NCBI RefSeq assembly: GCF_015767675.1
Contig: NZ_CP065218.1
Span: forward strand, 1,331,397-1,395,396
Source: Vibrio navarrensis
GTDB lineage: Bacteria > Pseudomonadota > Gammaproteobacteria > Enterobacterales > Vibrionaceae
Direction of reading: 5' to 3'
Length of the DNA stretch: 64,000 bases
Numbering within the stretch: position 1 is the first letter of the stretch; every line of letters starts with the position of its first letter. Under the pieces are notes generated by a model that ran no database searches, was not told the DNA's origin, and saw only the letters and a program-made list of their open reading frames with translations. A program made the translations under genes and the position numbers. Below, one piece after another: positions 43,280 to 52,021 of this stretch.

Positions 43280-44068
43280 CTAGAAACGATGCTTTTGGCG
43301 CAGTTGTTCAAGTTTTCCGTGCGTCTCAAGCTCATGCAGTCGTCTATTGATTAAGTCTCTGATCATCTCTCCATCGGAAAGCTTCTTAGAAACCAAAAAG
43401 TGCATAGGGGTAGGCGTTACTCCGGGTACTTCGCGCGTTTGAAAGCGATCGTTGAGATAATCTATACCCCAGACAGTTTTAAAGCCCGCCAAAACTTCTT
43501 TCCAGATCAGCACCAAGTCACAATCTTTTTGTTGTAGCGCTTGTAATGCTTTATACAGTGATACATCGACCTGCTTAATGAGACCGGTATCAATGCCGAA
43601 AGTGGAATAGCTGTACCCATAGATGCCACAGGTCTGAAATTTGTCGATGTCTTTAGCTTGGATAATCTCCGGTTCTTTGGCGTGGTTTTGCGGGGCGAAA
43701 ATATACATGGGAGTAATAGCATAATAAGCGTGTGTGTAGTGATAATATCGGGCTCGAATGGCGTTGTACGAAGCGCTTAAAGCGATGTCAACGGTGCCTT
43801 CTTTGGTCGCTTTAAGGCAGCGAGTCCATGAGGTCAGTTCAATTTTGTATTTGATGCCCAGTGGGACAAAAAGTGCTTCAACCATGTCTGCGTCATACCC
43901 TGCCGCCTTGCCACCCATAAGGTAAGTGTAAGGTGGCCAGTCAACGCCATCGCCGCATATCTTAAGAGAACGTGTTATGGTCTCGTTATTTGCAGAGCTA
44001 AAAAATGGCCATAGAACGGCGAGAAAAAACGCAAAGCGCCAAAGCGATTGACCATTCCTTTTCTGCAT
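43280..44068 (-). CDS. Periplasmic solute-binding protein, SBP_bac_3 family
   Basis: A 262-residue exported protein. Signal peptide ends near FFSSA. The two-lobe family-3 fold is recognisable: LKICGDGVDWPPYTYLMGGKAAGYDADMVEALF at the mature start, TRCLKATKEGTVDIALSASYNAIRARYYHYTHAYY near 85-115 with the usual Arg, and later DCDLVLIWKEVLAG and FLVSKKLSDGEMI. There are no permease or ATPase genes beside it, so it is either an orphan binding protein feeding a distant ABC system or an amino-acid sensor-type protein. A good AGAAGGGA lies before the ATG. Confidence 0.8.
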   Translation of the reverse strand: MQKRNGQSLWRFAFFLAVLWPFFSSANNETITRSLKICGDGVDWPPYTYLMGGKAAGYDADMVEALFVPLGIKYKIELTSWTRCLKATKEGTVDIALSASYNAIRARYYHYTHAYYAITPMYIFAPQNHAKEPEIIQAKDIDKFQTCGIYGYSYSTFGIDTGLIKQVDVSLYKALQALQQKDCDLVLIWKEVLAGFKTVWGIDYLNDRFQTREVPGVTPTPMHFLVSKKLSDGEMIRDLINRRLHELETHGKLEQLRQKHRF

Positions 44069-44255
44069 AACGAATCCCTTCTAATGACTCACTTGCGCTA
44101 AGTATATACCTAAGCGATAGAATGCGTGGCAAATCCTCGTTAGGTCAGTTTGCTCTTGTAATACAAAGTGCCCAGGGATATGCCTCTCTTGAGCTCAGCC
44201 GAGGATGTGTGTACATTACAAGCGATAAAAAATCTCATTTCAAACAGGAATCGTT

Positions 44256-44978
44256 ATGCCGGATCAAGTGATGTTGTTGGCGGTATTGTTGATCTTCGTC
44301 GGATCATTTGTGCAGACCGCAATTGGCTTTGGTCTTGCTATTGTTTCTGCGCCGCTGCTTATCATTATTGCTCCCGAATACGTTCCTGCCCCAATCTGTT
44401 TAGTTGCGCTGTTTATTTCCATCCTCAATGCGCTAAAACACAAAAGCAGTGTTGAAATTGGCGGGCTGAAAATGGCGCTAATTGGTCGTGTTCCCGGGTC
44501 GATTGCTGGCGGTTTTCTATTGGTTTTGGTTTCCACCGATGTACTTGCTTTGTGGATTGGCTTATTAGTGTTGTTTGCAGTCGCGGTGAGCTTACTGCCC
44601 TATCGAGTAGAGCCAACACCGCTGCGAATGAGCGTTGCTGGATTCTTTTCAGGGTTGTTTGGTACCAGTTCTGGCATCGGAGGGCCGCCAATGGCTTTGC
44701 TCCTTCAACATCAAGAGGCCAACCAACTACGTGGTAATTTGTCCGCTTTCTTCGTGTTTAGCTCGCTTATCTCGCTCATGATTCAGATCCCTGCGGGATT
44801 TTTTACTCTTTATCACTTGAAGATTACCTTACCGCTAATACCCGCAGCATGGCTTGGCTATCGACTTGCTCTATGGAGTACTCACTCATTGGCAAAAGAA
44901 AAGATCCGCTATGTCGCACTCTTGCTCTGTTTTGTCAGTGGCTTGGGAGCGCTTTGGCAAGGGATAGACTTGTCTTAG
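44256..44978 (+). CDS. TauE/SafE-family membrane transporter (sulfite exporter family)
   Basis: A 240-residue membrane protein with 7-8 helices. The family's two repeats are visible, each beginning with a hydrophobic stretch and a conserved glycine/proline motif: FVGSFVQTAIGFGLAIVSAPLL at the start and AGFFSGLFGTSSGIGGPPMALLLQHQEA in the second half. TauE/SafE proteins export sulfite, organosulfonate or related anions; the substrate here is not known. The start follows AGGAATC. Confidence 0.8.
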   Translation: MPDQVMLLAVLLIFVGSFVQTAIGFGLAIVSAPLLIIIAPEYVPAPICLVALFISILNALKHKSSVEIGGLKMALIGRVPGSIAGGFLLVLVSTDVLALWIGLLVLFAVAVSLLPYRVEPTPLRMSVAGFFSGLFGTSSGIGGPPMALLLQHQEANQLRGNLSAFFVFSSLISLMIQIPAGFFTLYHLKITLPLIPAAWLGYRLALWSTHSLAKEKIRYVALLLCFVSGLGALWQGIDLS

Positions 44979-45168
44979 AGCTGAGAAGACAAAAATATGC
45001 ATTAAATTTTTATAAAATAATTTTCATATTGTCATTATCTATAACTATCTTTATAGCGTTGGCTGGGTGTGTTTTTGGCATAATTTGCGTCGTATGATGC
45101 GTTCTTTTTTAAACCGATCACGCCCGAATTTCACTTTTTCTTTGCTGACTACTCAGCAGGGGGGCGCT

Positions 45169-47079
45169 ATGAATTTAGGTTTTAAATCTCGAATTTATGT
45201 GAGTGTTGCGCTACTGGTTGCGGTCTCTTTGGCTGTGCTCGGTACACTCAATATCTTTTCTCTTAAAGAAAAAATGGTTTCTTCGCTTGTTAGCGAAACA
45301 CAAAACAAGCTCAATTACCACGTGGACGAACTGCAACAGGCGGTCAAAACTAAACTACGCGCGATAGAAATGGGCGCAAAGCACTTCAAGAAAAGTTTGA
45401 GTGATGAGCAAAATGTCAATCAAGCTCGGCTACTTGCAGAGAGTGTTGGCATTTCCAATGTCGTCATCGCTTATGATGATGGCCGCTCATACATGTCATT
45501 ACCTCAGGGAAATGGTGTAACGACAGGACAGCAAGACTTTGTTAGTCGCGACTGGTACTCACTGGCGAAAAGCGGCAACCAAGTACGATTGACGGAAATC
45601 TATACCGATAAAGTCACGGGCGAAAAAGTGATCAGCGCGGTGATGCCTTTGTATGACAAAGGGGTTTTCCAAGGCGTTTTGCTTGGTGATATTCCACTGG
45701 CTGACATTATCGCCATGGTAAGCAACATGCGTTTTGCGGGCGGTGCTGCCACGCTGACCGATCAAAATGCCGTCTTCTTTGCCAGTGACGATCCGACTGA
45801 TATAGGCAGAACACCTTCACAAGTAAGCCCAGCTTTTGCGGAAATGGAGCGCGCATTTTATTCACAAAGTCGTGGGCACCTGCAGTTTCCCTATCTTGGA
45901 ATCGAGTTTGATGGTTACTTTCAACGAGTCAATTTGACGACGGATAAATACTGGACGCTGATGGTGTTTGTCGATCAAGACACCGCGTTAGCGGGGGTAA
46001 GAGAAGCGCAGAGCGAAGCGCTCGTGACTGGAATCATTCTACTGTTAGTTAGCGCAATAGTGATTATCTTTACCTTAGAGCAAGCGTATAAGCCATTGTT
46101 GAAACTTAAAAAAGCGGTGCTTGACTTGTCAAAAGGTTCTGGAGATTTAACCGCCCGGCTTGCGGTTGAGGGAAGCGATGATCTCGCCCAGATTGGTGAA
46201 GGCTTCAACCGTTTTGTACAAAGTTTGCAGTCAATGATGCTGCAAGTCTCAGCGGCAAGTCAGACGATTTCTTCCAGCATTATTCAGTTGAACCAAACGG
46301 CGAAAGATAACGAGAAAATTTTGCTCACCCACTCAGCGGAAACGGACCAAGTGGTAACGGCGATTACCGAGATGAGTGAAAGTGCCCGTTCGGTGGCGGA
46401 AAACGTCATTCAGTCTAACCGCATCACCGATGGTGCGAGCAAAGAGGCGGAGCAGTCTCTGGTGATTGTCAACAACGCGGTGCAGACGGTGAGTGCTTTG
46501 GTCAGCGATGTGGAAGACATGTCTAGACACATTGTCAGCATGAATAAAGACGCCAACAAGATTAGTGATGTGTTGAACGTGATCGGCGAAATATCCGAGC
46601 AAACCAATTTGCTAGCACTGAATGCGGCGATTGAAGCGGCTCGTGCTGGGGAACAAGGTCGTGGGTTTGCGGTGGTGGCGGATGAAGTGCGCGCTCTTGC
46701 GGCAAGGACACAAAACAGTACCACGGAAATTTCAGATATGTTGGCGAAACTGCTTGATGGCACAAGTAGTGTTGTGGATTCGATGGAAAAGACCAAAGAA
46801 CAGTGTCAGTCCACGGCTGATAAAACCTCAGAAGTCTCAAATAGCTTGAATGTGATGAGCAATTCGGTCAAAGAAATCGACGATGTCAGCACGCAAATTG
46901 CCTCGGCGACGGAAGAACAGAGCACGGTCGCTGCCGAGTTAAGCCGCAATATGCTGGCGATCCGCGACATCGTCGATACTTTGGTCGCCAGTGGGCGCCA
47001 GACGGTCAATGCCACAGAGCTGTTAGCCGACTCCAACCATGAACTCGATAAGCTGGTTTCCAACTTTAAGCTGCAATAA
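45169..47079 (+). CDS. Methyl-accepting chemotaxis protein with dCache sensor
   Basis: A 636-residue chemoreceptor. TM1 is at about 8-30 and TM2 near 290-312. Between them is a double-Cache periplasmic sensor (residues 35-285), with [37 protein letters not shown] near 125-165, the region that typically binds amino acids or carboxylates in Vibrio receptors. A HAMP domain follows, then the signalling domain with [20 protein letters not shown] tip near 480 and [15 protein letters not shown] near 580. The start at 45169 is set by AGGGGGGC; upstream in-frame ATGs lack that. It has no C-terminal CheR tether. Confidence 0.92.
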   Translation: MNLGFKSRIYVSVALLVAVSLAVLGTLNIFSLKEKMVSSLVSETQNKLNYHVDELQQAVKTKLRAIEMGAKHFKKSLSDEQNVNQARLLAESVGISNVVIAYDDGRSYMSLPQGNGVTTGQQDFVSRDWYSLAKSGNQVRLTEIYTDKVTGEKVISAVMPLYDKGVFQGVLLGDIPLADIIAMVSNMRFAGGAATLTDQNAVFFASDDPTDIGRTPSQVSPAFAEMERAFYSQSRGHLQFPYLGIEFDGYFQRVNLTTDKYWTLMVFVDQDTALAGVREAQSEALVTGIILLLVSAIVIIFTLEQAYKPLLKLKKAVLDLSKGSGDLTARLAVEGSDDLAQIGEGFNRFVQSLQSMMLQVSAASQTISSSIIQLNQTAKDNEKILLTHSAETDQVVTAITEMSESARSVAENVIQSNRITDGASKEAEQSLVIVNNAVQTVSALVSDVEDMSRHIVSMNKDANKISDVLNVIGEISEQTNLLALNAAIEAARAGEQGRGFAVVADEVRALAARTQNSTTEISDMLAKLLDGTSSVVDSMEKTKEQCQSTADKTSEVSNSLNVMSNSVKEIDDVSTQIASATEEQSTVAAELSRNMLAIRDIVDTLVASGRQTVNATELLADSNHELDKLVSNFKLQ

Positions 47080-47084
47080 AGGAG

Positions 47085-47103
47085 CGGGCCGTTTGGCCCG
47101 TTT
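47085..47103 (+). terminator. Short hairpin after the chemoreceptor gene
   Basis: CGGGCC and GGCCCG pair across GTTT and are followed by only TTT. It may be a weak terminator or processing point before the decarboxylase gene. Confidence 0.45.
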
Positions 47104-47129
47104 AACGCTTTCAAAGTGAGGAAAAAGCG

Positions 47130-48803
47130 ATGCATAAAGTCATGTCCCATTCTTGGTTGGACGAAAAACATAATCGTCTGTCTGCCCGTTTTGCAGAACG
47201 GCACCAAAGTGTATTAAGGCAGTTTTTTGCCCGCGATCCCAACCTTTGGCCTTTATATAAAATTAAAGAAATCAAAGAGCTGGTTAACAGTAAAAAGAAC
47301 TTGCTCACGCCTTACAACTTGGCTTTACGCCAACGACTCAGTAGTGAGAGTGTGATCCCTCAGCAGGTGAACCCCTTGGTTCGTTTTGATCCGCTAGCAC
47401 TTTACGCGGCGGCAACGACCAAAAATTGGGATGATCCTGCTTCAGTGGAAAACGTCATTTCCACTCCTTGTGATCCCGCGATTCACGGAGCGATGTTGGC
47501 AACGATTGCTAATCCTAACTTGGTTTACAGTGAGTACGCTGGTAACGCGACCGAACTGGAAAAAGTGGTCGTCCGGCAAATGGCCAATTTGGTCGGTTAC
47601 GATACGGCAGAAGCTACCGGTTTGTTTACTCAAGGCGGAACGTTTTGCAATCTTTATGGTTATTTACTTGGGCTGCGTAAATGCTTCCCGGACTCAGTCA
47701 TGCGTGGATTTCGTGACAAGCAATTTGCGTTTATCAACTCCCAAGCGGGACACTACTCAAATATGACCAATCTCTCCTTGCTTGGCGTTAACATTGAAGA
47801 GCAATTGATTCGAGTGCGTTTGCGGGAAAATAACCAAATCGATGTCCAGGATTTGGCCAAGCAACTGGACAAATGTTTACAGGAAGGGAAGGCAGTCCCG
47901 ACGATTTTACTCACCTTTGGTACAACAGATACGTTTGCCATTGATGATGTGGCAGAAGTCTATTTGACTCGTGAGCGGATCTGTCGTCAATATGCGCTGT
48001 CTTATCGACCTCACATTCATGTCGACGCGGCAGTGGGTTGGAGCCTGCTTTTTTTCCGTGATTACGATTTCGCACAGAATCCACTCGGCATCAATTCTGC
48101 AACCTTGGATGGCATCGAAGGCCATGCGTCATTGATTAACGGATTGCGATTCGCTGATTCGATTAGCATTGATTTTCAAAAATGGGGCTATGTGCCTTAC
48201 ACGTCGAGCTTATTGTTGGTTAAAAAACGCCAAGATATGGAGTTTTTGAAACAAGATCCCAACTACTTCTCTTATTTTGAGCCTCAACAGCAAGATAACA
48301 CTCATCTACAGGCGACCATCGAGTGCTCGCGCAGTGCGGTGGGCGTATTTTCCGCCTATTCCGCCTTAGCAAGTATGGGGTTTGAAGGTTACCAAACACT
48401 GGTGGCACATGGGCTACAAAATGCCAATTATATGCGCTGTTTGTTGTCACAATGGCCGAATTGCTATGTCGTATCGGGGGAGAACCAAGGGCCGTGTGTC
48501 ACGTTTCGTCTTTACAATCCACAGGTAAAAGAGAGTGCTCAAAACCAGTTTTATCGCGAACGTCGGCTGATCAAGCGAAAGGCGTATATGGAAAACATTG
48601 TTTCCAGCGCAACCTTCCATCGCAATCACTTTCTCTCACGCCAAACGCGTGAACTGAAAACCAACTGGATTACATCGATGGCGAGAACCGATTACGACGA
48701 GCAGGGGCATTGTCTATTTCTGCCCGGCGAGAAGGCCGTTTTTCTCAATCCCAACACTCGGCGCAGCGATATTGAAGCTTTTGTTCATGGCCTGTTTAGT
48801 TAG
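47130..48803 (+). CDS. Group II PLP-dependent amino acid decarboxylase (PanP-like)
   Basis: A 557-residue pyridoxal-phosphate enzyme of the aspartate-aminotransferase-fold decarboxylases (the group of glutamate, diaminobutyrate and aromatic amino acid decarboxylases). The Schiff-base lysine is in SIDFQKWGYVPYTSSLLLV, near residue 350; the pocket residues HVDAAVGWSLLF and GTTDTFAIDD lie upstream. Vibrio species have a PLP-dependent aspartate 1-decarboxylase (PanP) that supplies beta-alanine for pantothenate synthesis, and its length is close to this one. The substrate cannot be settled from sequence alone. GAGGAAAAAG precedes the ATG. Confidence 0.75.
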   Translation: MHKVMSHSWLDEKHNRLSARFAERHQSVLRQFFARDPNLWPLYKIKEIKELVNSKKNLLTPYNLALRQRLSSESVIPQQVNPLVRFDPLALYAAATTKNWDDPASVENVISTPCDPAIHGAMLATIANPNLVYSEYAGNATELEKVVVRQMANLVGYDTAEATGLFTQGGTFCNLYGYLLGLRKCFPDSVMRGFRDKQFAFINSQAGHYSNMTNLSLLGVNIEEQLIRVRLRENNQIDVQDLAKQLDKCLQEGKAVPTILLTFGTTDTFAIDDVAEVYLTRERICRQYALSYRPHIHVDAAVGWSLLFFRDYDFAQNPLGINSATLDGIEGHASLINGLRFADSISIDFQKWGYVPYTSSLLLVKKRQDMEFLKQDPNYFSYFEPQQQDNTHLQATIECSRSAVGVFSAYSALASMGFEGYQTLVAHGLQNANYMRCLLSQWPNCYVVSGENQGPCVTFRLYNPQVKESAQNQFYRERRLIKRKAYMENIVSSATFHRNHFLSRQTRELKTNWITSMARTDYDEQGHCLFLPGEKAVFLNPNTRRSDIEAFVHGLFS

Positions 48804-48874
48804 GCGCAAGTGGTGCGTAACGTTAAACTGTTATCGAATCGGTGTTGATTTTTATGCCGAATCTGCTTAAGAAT

Positions 48875-48909
48875 GGTTTGGCGCTTTCAATCGGTGGAAG
48901 TGCTAAACC
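48875..48909 (+). other. Stable RNA hairpin in the MAPEG leader
   Basis: GGTTTGGCGCTTTC can pair with GGAAGTGCTAAACC (with G-U pairs) across a short loop. It sits 9 bases before the MAPEG ribosome binding site, where it could affect translation or be the terminator stem of the preceding gene without a T run. Confidence 0.35.
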
Positions 48910-48926
48910 ACATAAGGAAATATTGC

Positions 48927-49313
48927 ATGGTAACTGCACTTTACGCCGCGATTTTGTCACTCATCATGATTTGGTTATCGACCAAAGTGATTGCTCAGCG
49001 CAAAGCGGAACAGATCAAATATGCCGATGGGGGCCACCCAGCACTCATTATTGCACGGAGTGCCCAAAGCAACGCGGTGGAATACATTCCAATCACGCTA
49101 ATTTTGATGGCATTGGCTGAGTATAATGGCGCGCAGTTGGTATGGATTCATGCGCTTGGCGCTTTGTTTGTGATCGGGCGGATTGTCCATGCCCGAGCGA
49201 TTCTATCTGACACGCTACCTTGGCGCGTCAGAGGAATGATGTTGACCTTTGGCGTGATTTTAGCTCTGGCGATAACAAACCTGATCTATTTGCCGTATGA
49301 GCGCTTATGGTAA
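48927..49313 (+). CDS. MAPEG-family membrane protein
   Basis: A 128-residue protein with four membrane helices, the layout of MAPEG (membrane-associated proteins in eicosanoid and glutathione metabolism). The family pattern is seen in SAQSNAVEYIPITLILMALAEYNG (conserved Asn/Glu of helix 2) and GRIVHARAIL (Arg/His). Bacterial members often have glutathione transferase or peroxidase activity, though this has to be inferred. ATG 48927 with AAGGAAAT; the longer upstream frame contains no family residues. Convergent with the START-domain gene 11 bases later. Confidence 0.85.
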   Translation: MVTALYAAILSLIMIWLSTKVIAQRKAEQIKYADGGHPALIIARSAQSNAVEYIPITLILMALAEYNGAQLVWIHALGALFVIGRIVHARAILSDTLPWRVRGMMLTFGVILALAITNLIYLPYERLW

Positions 49314-49324
49314 TCAACTTAACA

Positions 49325-49966
49325 TCACTCATTAATCTCGGGGTGTTCGTCTGTTTGAAAGTGCGCTAGCTGATCTCTGAGATTCTCGAAAGTGGTGCGT
49401 GCGCTCTCTTTGGCGAGTTTATTGATCAGCCAATTGGGGAGTGCGCCGCCAGGATCAGCAAAAACCGTGTATTCAATATGCGTATTGCCATCGGTTAATT
49501 TTTTCAGTTGCCAAATTGCGTGAACGGACGTGATACGAATATAGTCAGCTTGTGGTGGCAAGATGGCTTGCGGCGCATCGCTAATTTCTAATCGAAACCC
49601 TTCGGCATCAATACGAAACTTTGAGTAAGTGAGCATATCCCGATCTTTAGCTGGCCAAGGTGCGGAGAACTGCGTATAGACAATATTCTCGCTTGGGCTT
49701 ATCTGCTTGACCACCACGCTGTCGCTTACGTTATCCACCCACTCTGGGACTTTAGCGGTATTTTGCAGTAGCCGAAGAAAGCCACCATATGTCGTTGGGG
49801 TGAACATCTGCGCTTTTACCTCAACCAAGCCATCAGTTTGTTCTCGGAAATGGATGGTAATACCATTGTCGGCAGAATCGAATGTCCATCCTCGCTCGGG
49901 AGAAGCCAGTGGTTGAAAGCTCAGGAGCATGAGGGCAATACACGCTGAATTTATGCAAAAATTCAT
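49325..49966 (-). CDS. Exported START-domain lipid-binding-like protein
   Basis: A 213-residue protein with a signal peptide ending near LSFQPLAS. It is followed by a START-type fold: WTFDSADNGITIHFREQTDGLVEVKAQMF, YTQFSAPWPAKDRDMLTYSKF and WQLKKLTDGNTHIEYTVFADPGGALPNWLINKLAKE, the last being the typical C-terminal helix cover. Such proteins bind lipids or other hydrophobic molecules in a central tunnel. The start at 49966 is taken from the signal peptide; the in-frame sequence upstream is polar and unlikely. Confidence 0.8.
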   Translation of the reverse strand: MNFCINSACIALMLLSFQPLASPERGWTFDSADNGITIHFREQTDGLVEVKAQMFTPTTYGGFLRLLQNTAKVPEWVDNVSDSVVVKQISPSENIVYTQFSAPWPAKDRDMLTYSKFRIDAEGFRLEISDAPQAILPPQADYIRITSVHAIWQLKKLTDGNTHIEYTVFADPGGALPNWLINKLAKESARTTFENLRDQLAHFQTDEHPEINE

Positions 49967-50102
49967 CTTGATACTCTGCCGGGTTGATGGCGCACGCCTA
50001 TGTGATTTGCCTAAAGATAGCAAGTACCAATGGATAAGCCAATCGGTTTACTTTGCATAAGTAGGTTCATAATTAGAGTACAATGCCACTTGGAGGTAAC
50101 CC

Positions 50103-50417
50103 ATGAACACACCCAATAAAATTACGTTCTTTGAACGCTTTGAAAGCGACATCTTATCAGGGAAGAAGACCATCACGATTAGAGACGAAGCGGAGAGTCA
50201 TTACGTTCCCGGTAGCCAAGTTGGCGTGGCAACTTTTGAGGATGATAGACTGTTTTGTCGTATTGAGATTCTTTCGGTCGAGCCGATTTCGCTGTCTGAA
50301 CTGAATGAACACCATGCTAGCCAAGAAAATATGACACTGCCTGTATTAAAAGAGGTGATCGCAGAAATCTATCCTGGGTTGGAAAATTTTTATGTGATTG
50401 CATATAAATTGGTCTAA
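50103..50417 (+). CDS. yqfB: N4-acetylcytidine amidohydrolase, YqfB/ASCH family
   Basis: A 104-residue ASCH-domain protein. Family motifs: ITFFERFESDILSGKKTITIRDEAESHYVPGS, including the Lys and Glu that form the active site in E. coli YqfB, then VGVATFEDDRLFCRIEILSVEPI and YPGLENFYVIAYKLV at the end. YqfB hydrolyses N4-acetylcytidine to cytidine and acetate, a nucleoside salvage reaction. TTGGAGGTAACC before the ATG is a strong ribosome binding site. Confidence 0.85.
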   Translation: MNTPNKITFFERFESDILSGKKTITIRDEAESHYVPGSQVGVATFEDDRLFCRIEILSVEPISLSELNEHHASQENMTLPVLKEVIAEIYPGLENFYVIAYKLV

Positions 50418-50440
50418 AAGTGCAAAATGGAAATTATTTT

Positions 50441-50453
50441 TTGCAATTTGCAA
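50441..50453. promoter_or_regulatory. LuxO-type binding site upstream of qrr
   Basis: TTGCAATTTGCAA is a perfect palindrome of the TTGCA-N3-TGCAA type bound by LuxO in Vibrio qrr promoters. A weaker TGCA-TT-TGCA copy lies near 50497-50506. It lies about 110 bases upstream of the sigma-54 promoter, a usual distance for an activator. Confidence 0.7.
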
Positions 50454-50548
50454 TGTCATTAACACTCTAGTGCTGAATATATGAGCTTAGTTTGTCTGCA
50501 TTTGCATAAAAAATGTTCATAAACATTGGGTAAGCGAGTATTTCAAAG

Positions 50549-50565
50549 TTGGCACACTAACTGCA
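50549..50565 (+). promoter_or_regulatory. Sigma-54 promoter of qrr
   Basis: TTGGCACACTAACTGCA has GG at -24 and GC at -12 with the required 10-base gap, the RpoN consensus used by qrr genes. Transcription is predicted near 50576. Confidence 0.85.
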
Positions 50566-50575
50566 TTAAATAGAA

Positions 50576-50682
50576 TGACCCTTTTAAGCCGAGGGTCACC
50601 TAGCCAACTGACGTTGTTAGTGAACCGATATTGTTCACAAGTATATACAGCCAATCACCTCATTGTGATTGGCTAATTTTTT
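50576..50682 (+). ncRNA. qrr: Quorum regulatory small RNA (Qrr)
   Basis: The transcript region of about 107 bases has the hallmark Qrr order: a 5' GACCC…GGGTC hairpin, then the invariant mRNA-pairing core CCTAGCCAACTGACGTTG followed by TTAGTGAA, an AT-rich Hfq-like part with TTGTTCACAA, and a final terminator hairpin AGCCAATCAC/GTGATTGGCT with seven T. It is driven by a sigma-54 promoter with a LuxO-type site upstream. At low cell density phospho-LuxO would make this RNA to repress the LuxR/HapR/SmcR-type master regulator. Which of the qrr1-5 paralogues it is cannot be decided here; luxO is not adjacent, so it is probably not qrr1. Confidence 0.92.
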
Positions 50683-50715
50683 GCTTGTTAAACAACAACT
50701 CGCGGAATTATGCCC

Positions 50716-50883
50716 TCAACGAGTGCTGGCACTCACATGAACGTCAAAGGCTTCACGGCCGCTAATGCTGAGATAATAGCGACCCGCTTTAACGTAGCCA
50801 TCAGACTCTTTGTCGATTTGGATAGATTCATCGCTGCCGTGTGCATAGTTGCTCCATTGATTTTCTATTCGATTCAACGCTAT
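50716..50883 (-). pseudogene. 3' remnant of a secreted-protein gene with a PPC-like C-terminal domain
   Basis: A minus-strand frame of 55 codons without a start, ending in TGA at 50716. It reads …NRIENQWSNYAHGSDESI…DGYVKAGRYYLSISGREAFDVHVSASTR. This resembles the end of a pre-peptidase C-terminal (PPC) domain as found at the end of secreted Vibrio proteases. Its 5' part has been replaced exactly at the stop codon of the RES toxin gene (stop at 50880). This is best seen as a gene remnant left by insertion of the toxin-antitoxin module or deletion of the main body. Confidence 0.6.
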
Positions 50884-51350
50884 TTAAATATTCGCTCATC
50901 GAAGGAAAACTCTAATTTCTCTGCCTGTGAAAATATATCATGCATAGATGGATGGTTGGGGTTAATCACATAATTTTTATCGCGCGGAGAAATGGCCGAA
51001 GGAACTTGCAGCGCAGCAAATTGCGGCTCGGCAACACGGAGAAACTGGTCGCCAATAATCTGCGTGGATTCAGATGGGGGAATGGCGCGCCAGTTGCTTG
51101 GCAAGTCTTCTGTCGCAAGGGTGGCAATTAGTTCATCGGGCAGTTCGATGCGATAGAGATCATACTGATGGCGGATGTCGGGGCTCTGATTTAGGTGAAC
51201 AAAGACTTCTAAGCAGCACAGCGATTCCGATTCGGCAAAATAGAGGGCTTCGGTTCCTTTTGAGTTCCAGCGTCCGCCAAATAACTTGGCTCCAATGGGG
51301 TCAAACGGGCTGTCTGCAAAACGTTTTTGCGTTAAACGATAGAGTTTCAT
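50880..51350 (-). CDS. RES-domain toxin of a RES/Xre toxin-antitoxin pair
   Basis: A 156-residue RES-domain protein. Relatives degrade NAD+ or are NAD-phosphorylases that stop growth when unopposed. The family pattern is present: LYRLTQKRFADSPFDPIGAKLFGGRWNSKGTEALYFAESESLCCLEVFVHL, with the conserved Arg (GRW), Glu (CCLEVF) and Ser (ESESL) that name the family. It overlaps the antitoxin gene by one base (ATGA-type junction), so the pair is translationally coupled. Start ATG 51350. Confidence 0.88.
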   Translation of the reverse strand: MKLYRLTQKRFADSPFDPIGAKLFGGRWNSKGTEALYFAESESLCCLEVFVHLNQSPDIRHQYDLYRIELPDELIATLATEDLPSNWRAIPPSESTQIIGDQFLRVAEPQFAALQVPSAISPRDKNYVINPNHPSMHDIFSQAEKLEFSFDERIFK

Positions 51351-51802
51351 CAGGTAAAAACACCATGTTGCACTCGCCCGATAAGATCCTTTACTTGCTC
51401 AAAATCCACCGTTGTTGCCACCATATCCAGAGGGCGTTTGCCGCCTAAGCCGTAAACAGACTCACGCATCCATTCAAGGGCACGTTCTTCACTCTCGAAC
51501 AGATCGCTTGCCAGTTTGACCAGCATTGCCAAACGGTACATAACGTCACTCTCTTGGGTGCTAAATCGCTCTTGCTTGGCCAGTCTGCGTTTGATGGTGC
51601 TGAGTGGAATATGGGTAATAGCATGAAACTCACTTTGAGACAGCTGGGCTCTTTGCACAATATTGCGATAAATATCCGGGGTAAAACCTTGATGTACTGA
51701 CTCATTTTTCGCCATTTCACTGCTTTCAATACCGATGTCAAACCAAAAACCGCCTTGGTAGTTGGCTTGGGGTTTAAAAGTTTGAAAAGCGCTTGCACTC
51801 AT
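51350..51802 (-). CDS. Xre/MbcA/ParS-type antitoxin of the RES toxin
   Basis: A 150-residue protein. An N-terminal Xre-like helical region (about 35-90) has SQSEFHAITHIPLSTIKRRLAKQERFSTQESDVMYRLAML, and the C-terminal toxin-binding domain reads GLGGKRPLDMVATTVDFEQVKDLIGRVQHGVFT near 120-150. This is the standard partner of RES toxins. Being upstream in the operon and DNA-binding, it should autoregulate at the repeats before it. ATG 51802 follows a GGAAATGG sequence. Confidence 0.88.
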   Translation of the reverse strand: MSASAFQTFKPQANYQGGFWFDIGIESSEMAKNESVHQGFTPDIYRNIVQRAQLSQSEFHAITHIPLSTIKRRLAKQERFSTQESDVMYRLAMLVKLASDLFESEERALEWMRESVYGLGGKRPLDMVATTVDFEQVKDLIGRVQHGVFT

Positions 51803-51816
51803 ACCATTTCCTTTTT

Positions 51817-51850
51817 TGGTTCATATGGTCTGATAATAATGGTTCAAATG
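51817..51850. promoter_or_regulatory. Direct-repeat operator candidate of the TA module
   Basis: TGGTTCATATG (51817-51827) and TGGTTCAAATG (51840-51850) are spaced 23 bases apart, two helical turns, directly upstream of the antitoxin start. Such repeats fit binding of the Xre antitoxin. Confidence 0.45.
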
Positions 51851-51948
51851 AGCTAAAAAATCAAGCGGTGGATAAAAGCGCAATGAGGGCAAAAGAGCAT
51901 CGCTTTGGCGTAAATTACAGCAAACAAACGGATTGTTGCTGATTTTGT

Positions 51949-51976
51949 TTGACTCTCTCTGCTCAATCCGTAAAGT
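51949..51976 (+). promoter_or_regulatory. Predicted promoter of the first tRNA-Cys gene
   Basis: TTGACT, a 16-base spacer and TAAAGT lie about 50 bases before the tRNA. The segment around the -10 (AATCCGTAAAGTA) closely resembles the promoter of the tRNA-Leu/tRNA-Cys operon at 62047-62074. Confidence 0.55.
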
Positions 51977-52021
51977 AACCACCAAGCGGGTTAGGGCAAT
52001 CCTAATGCGTTGAATTCAATA

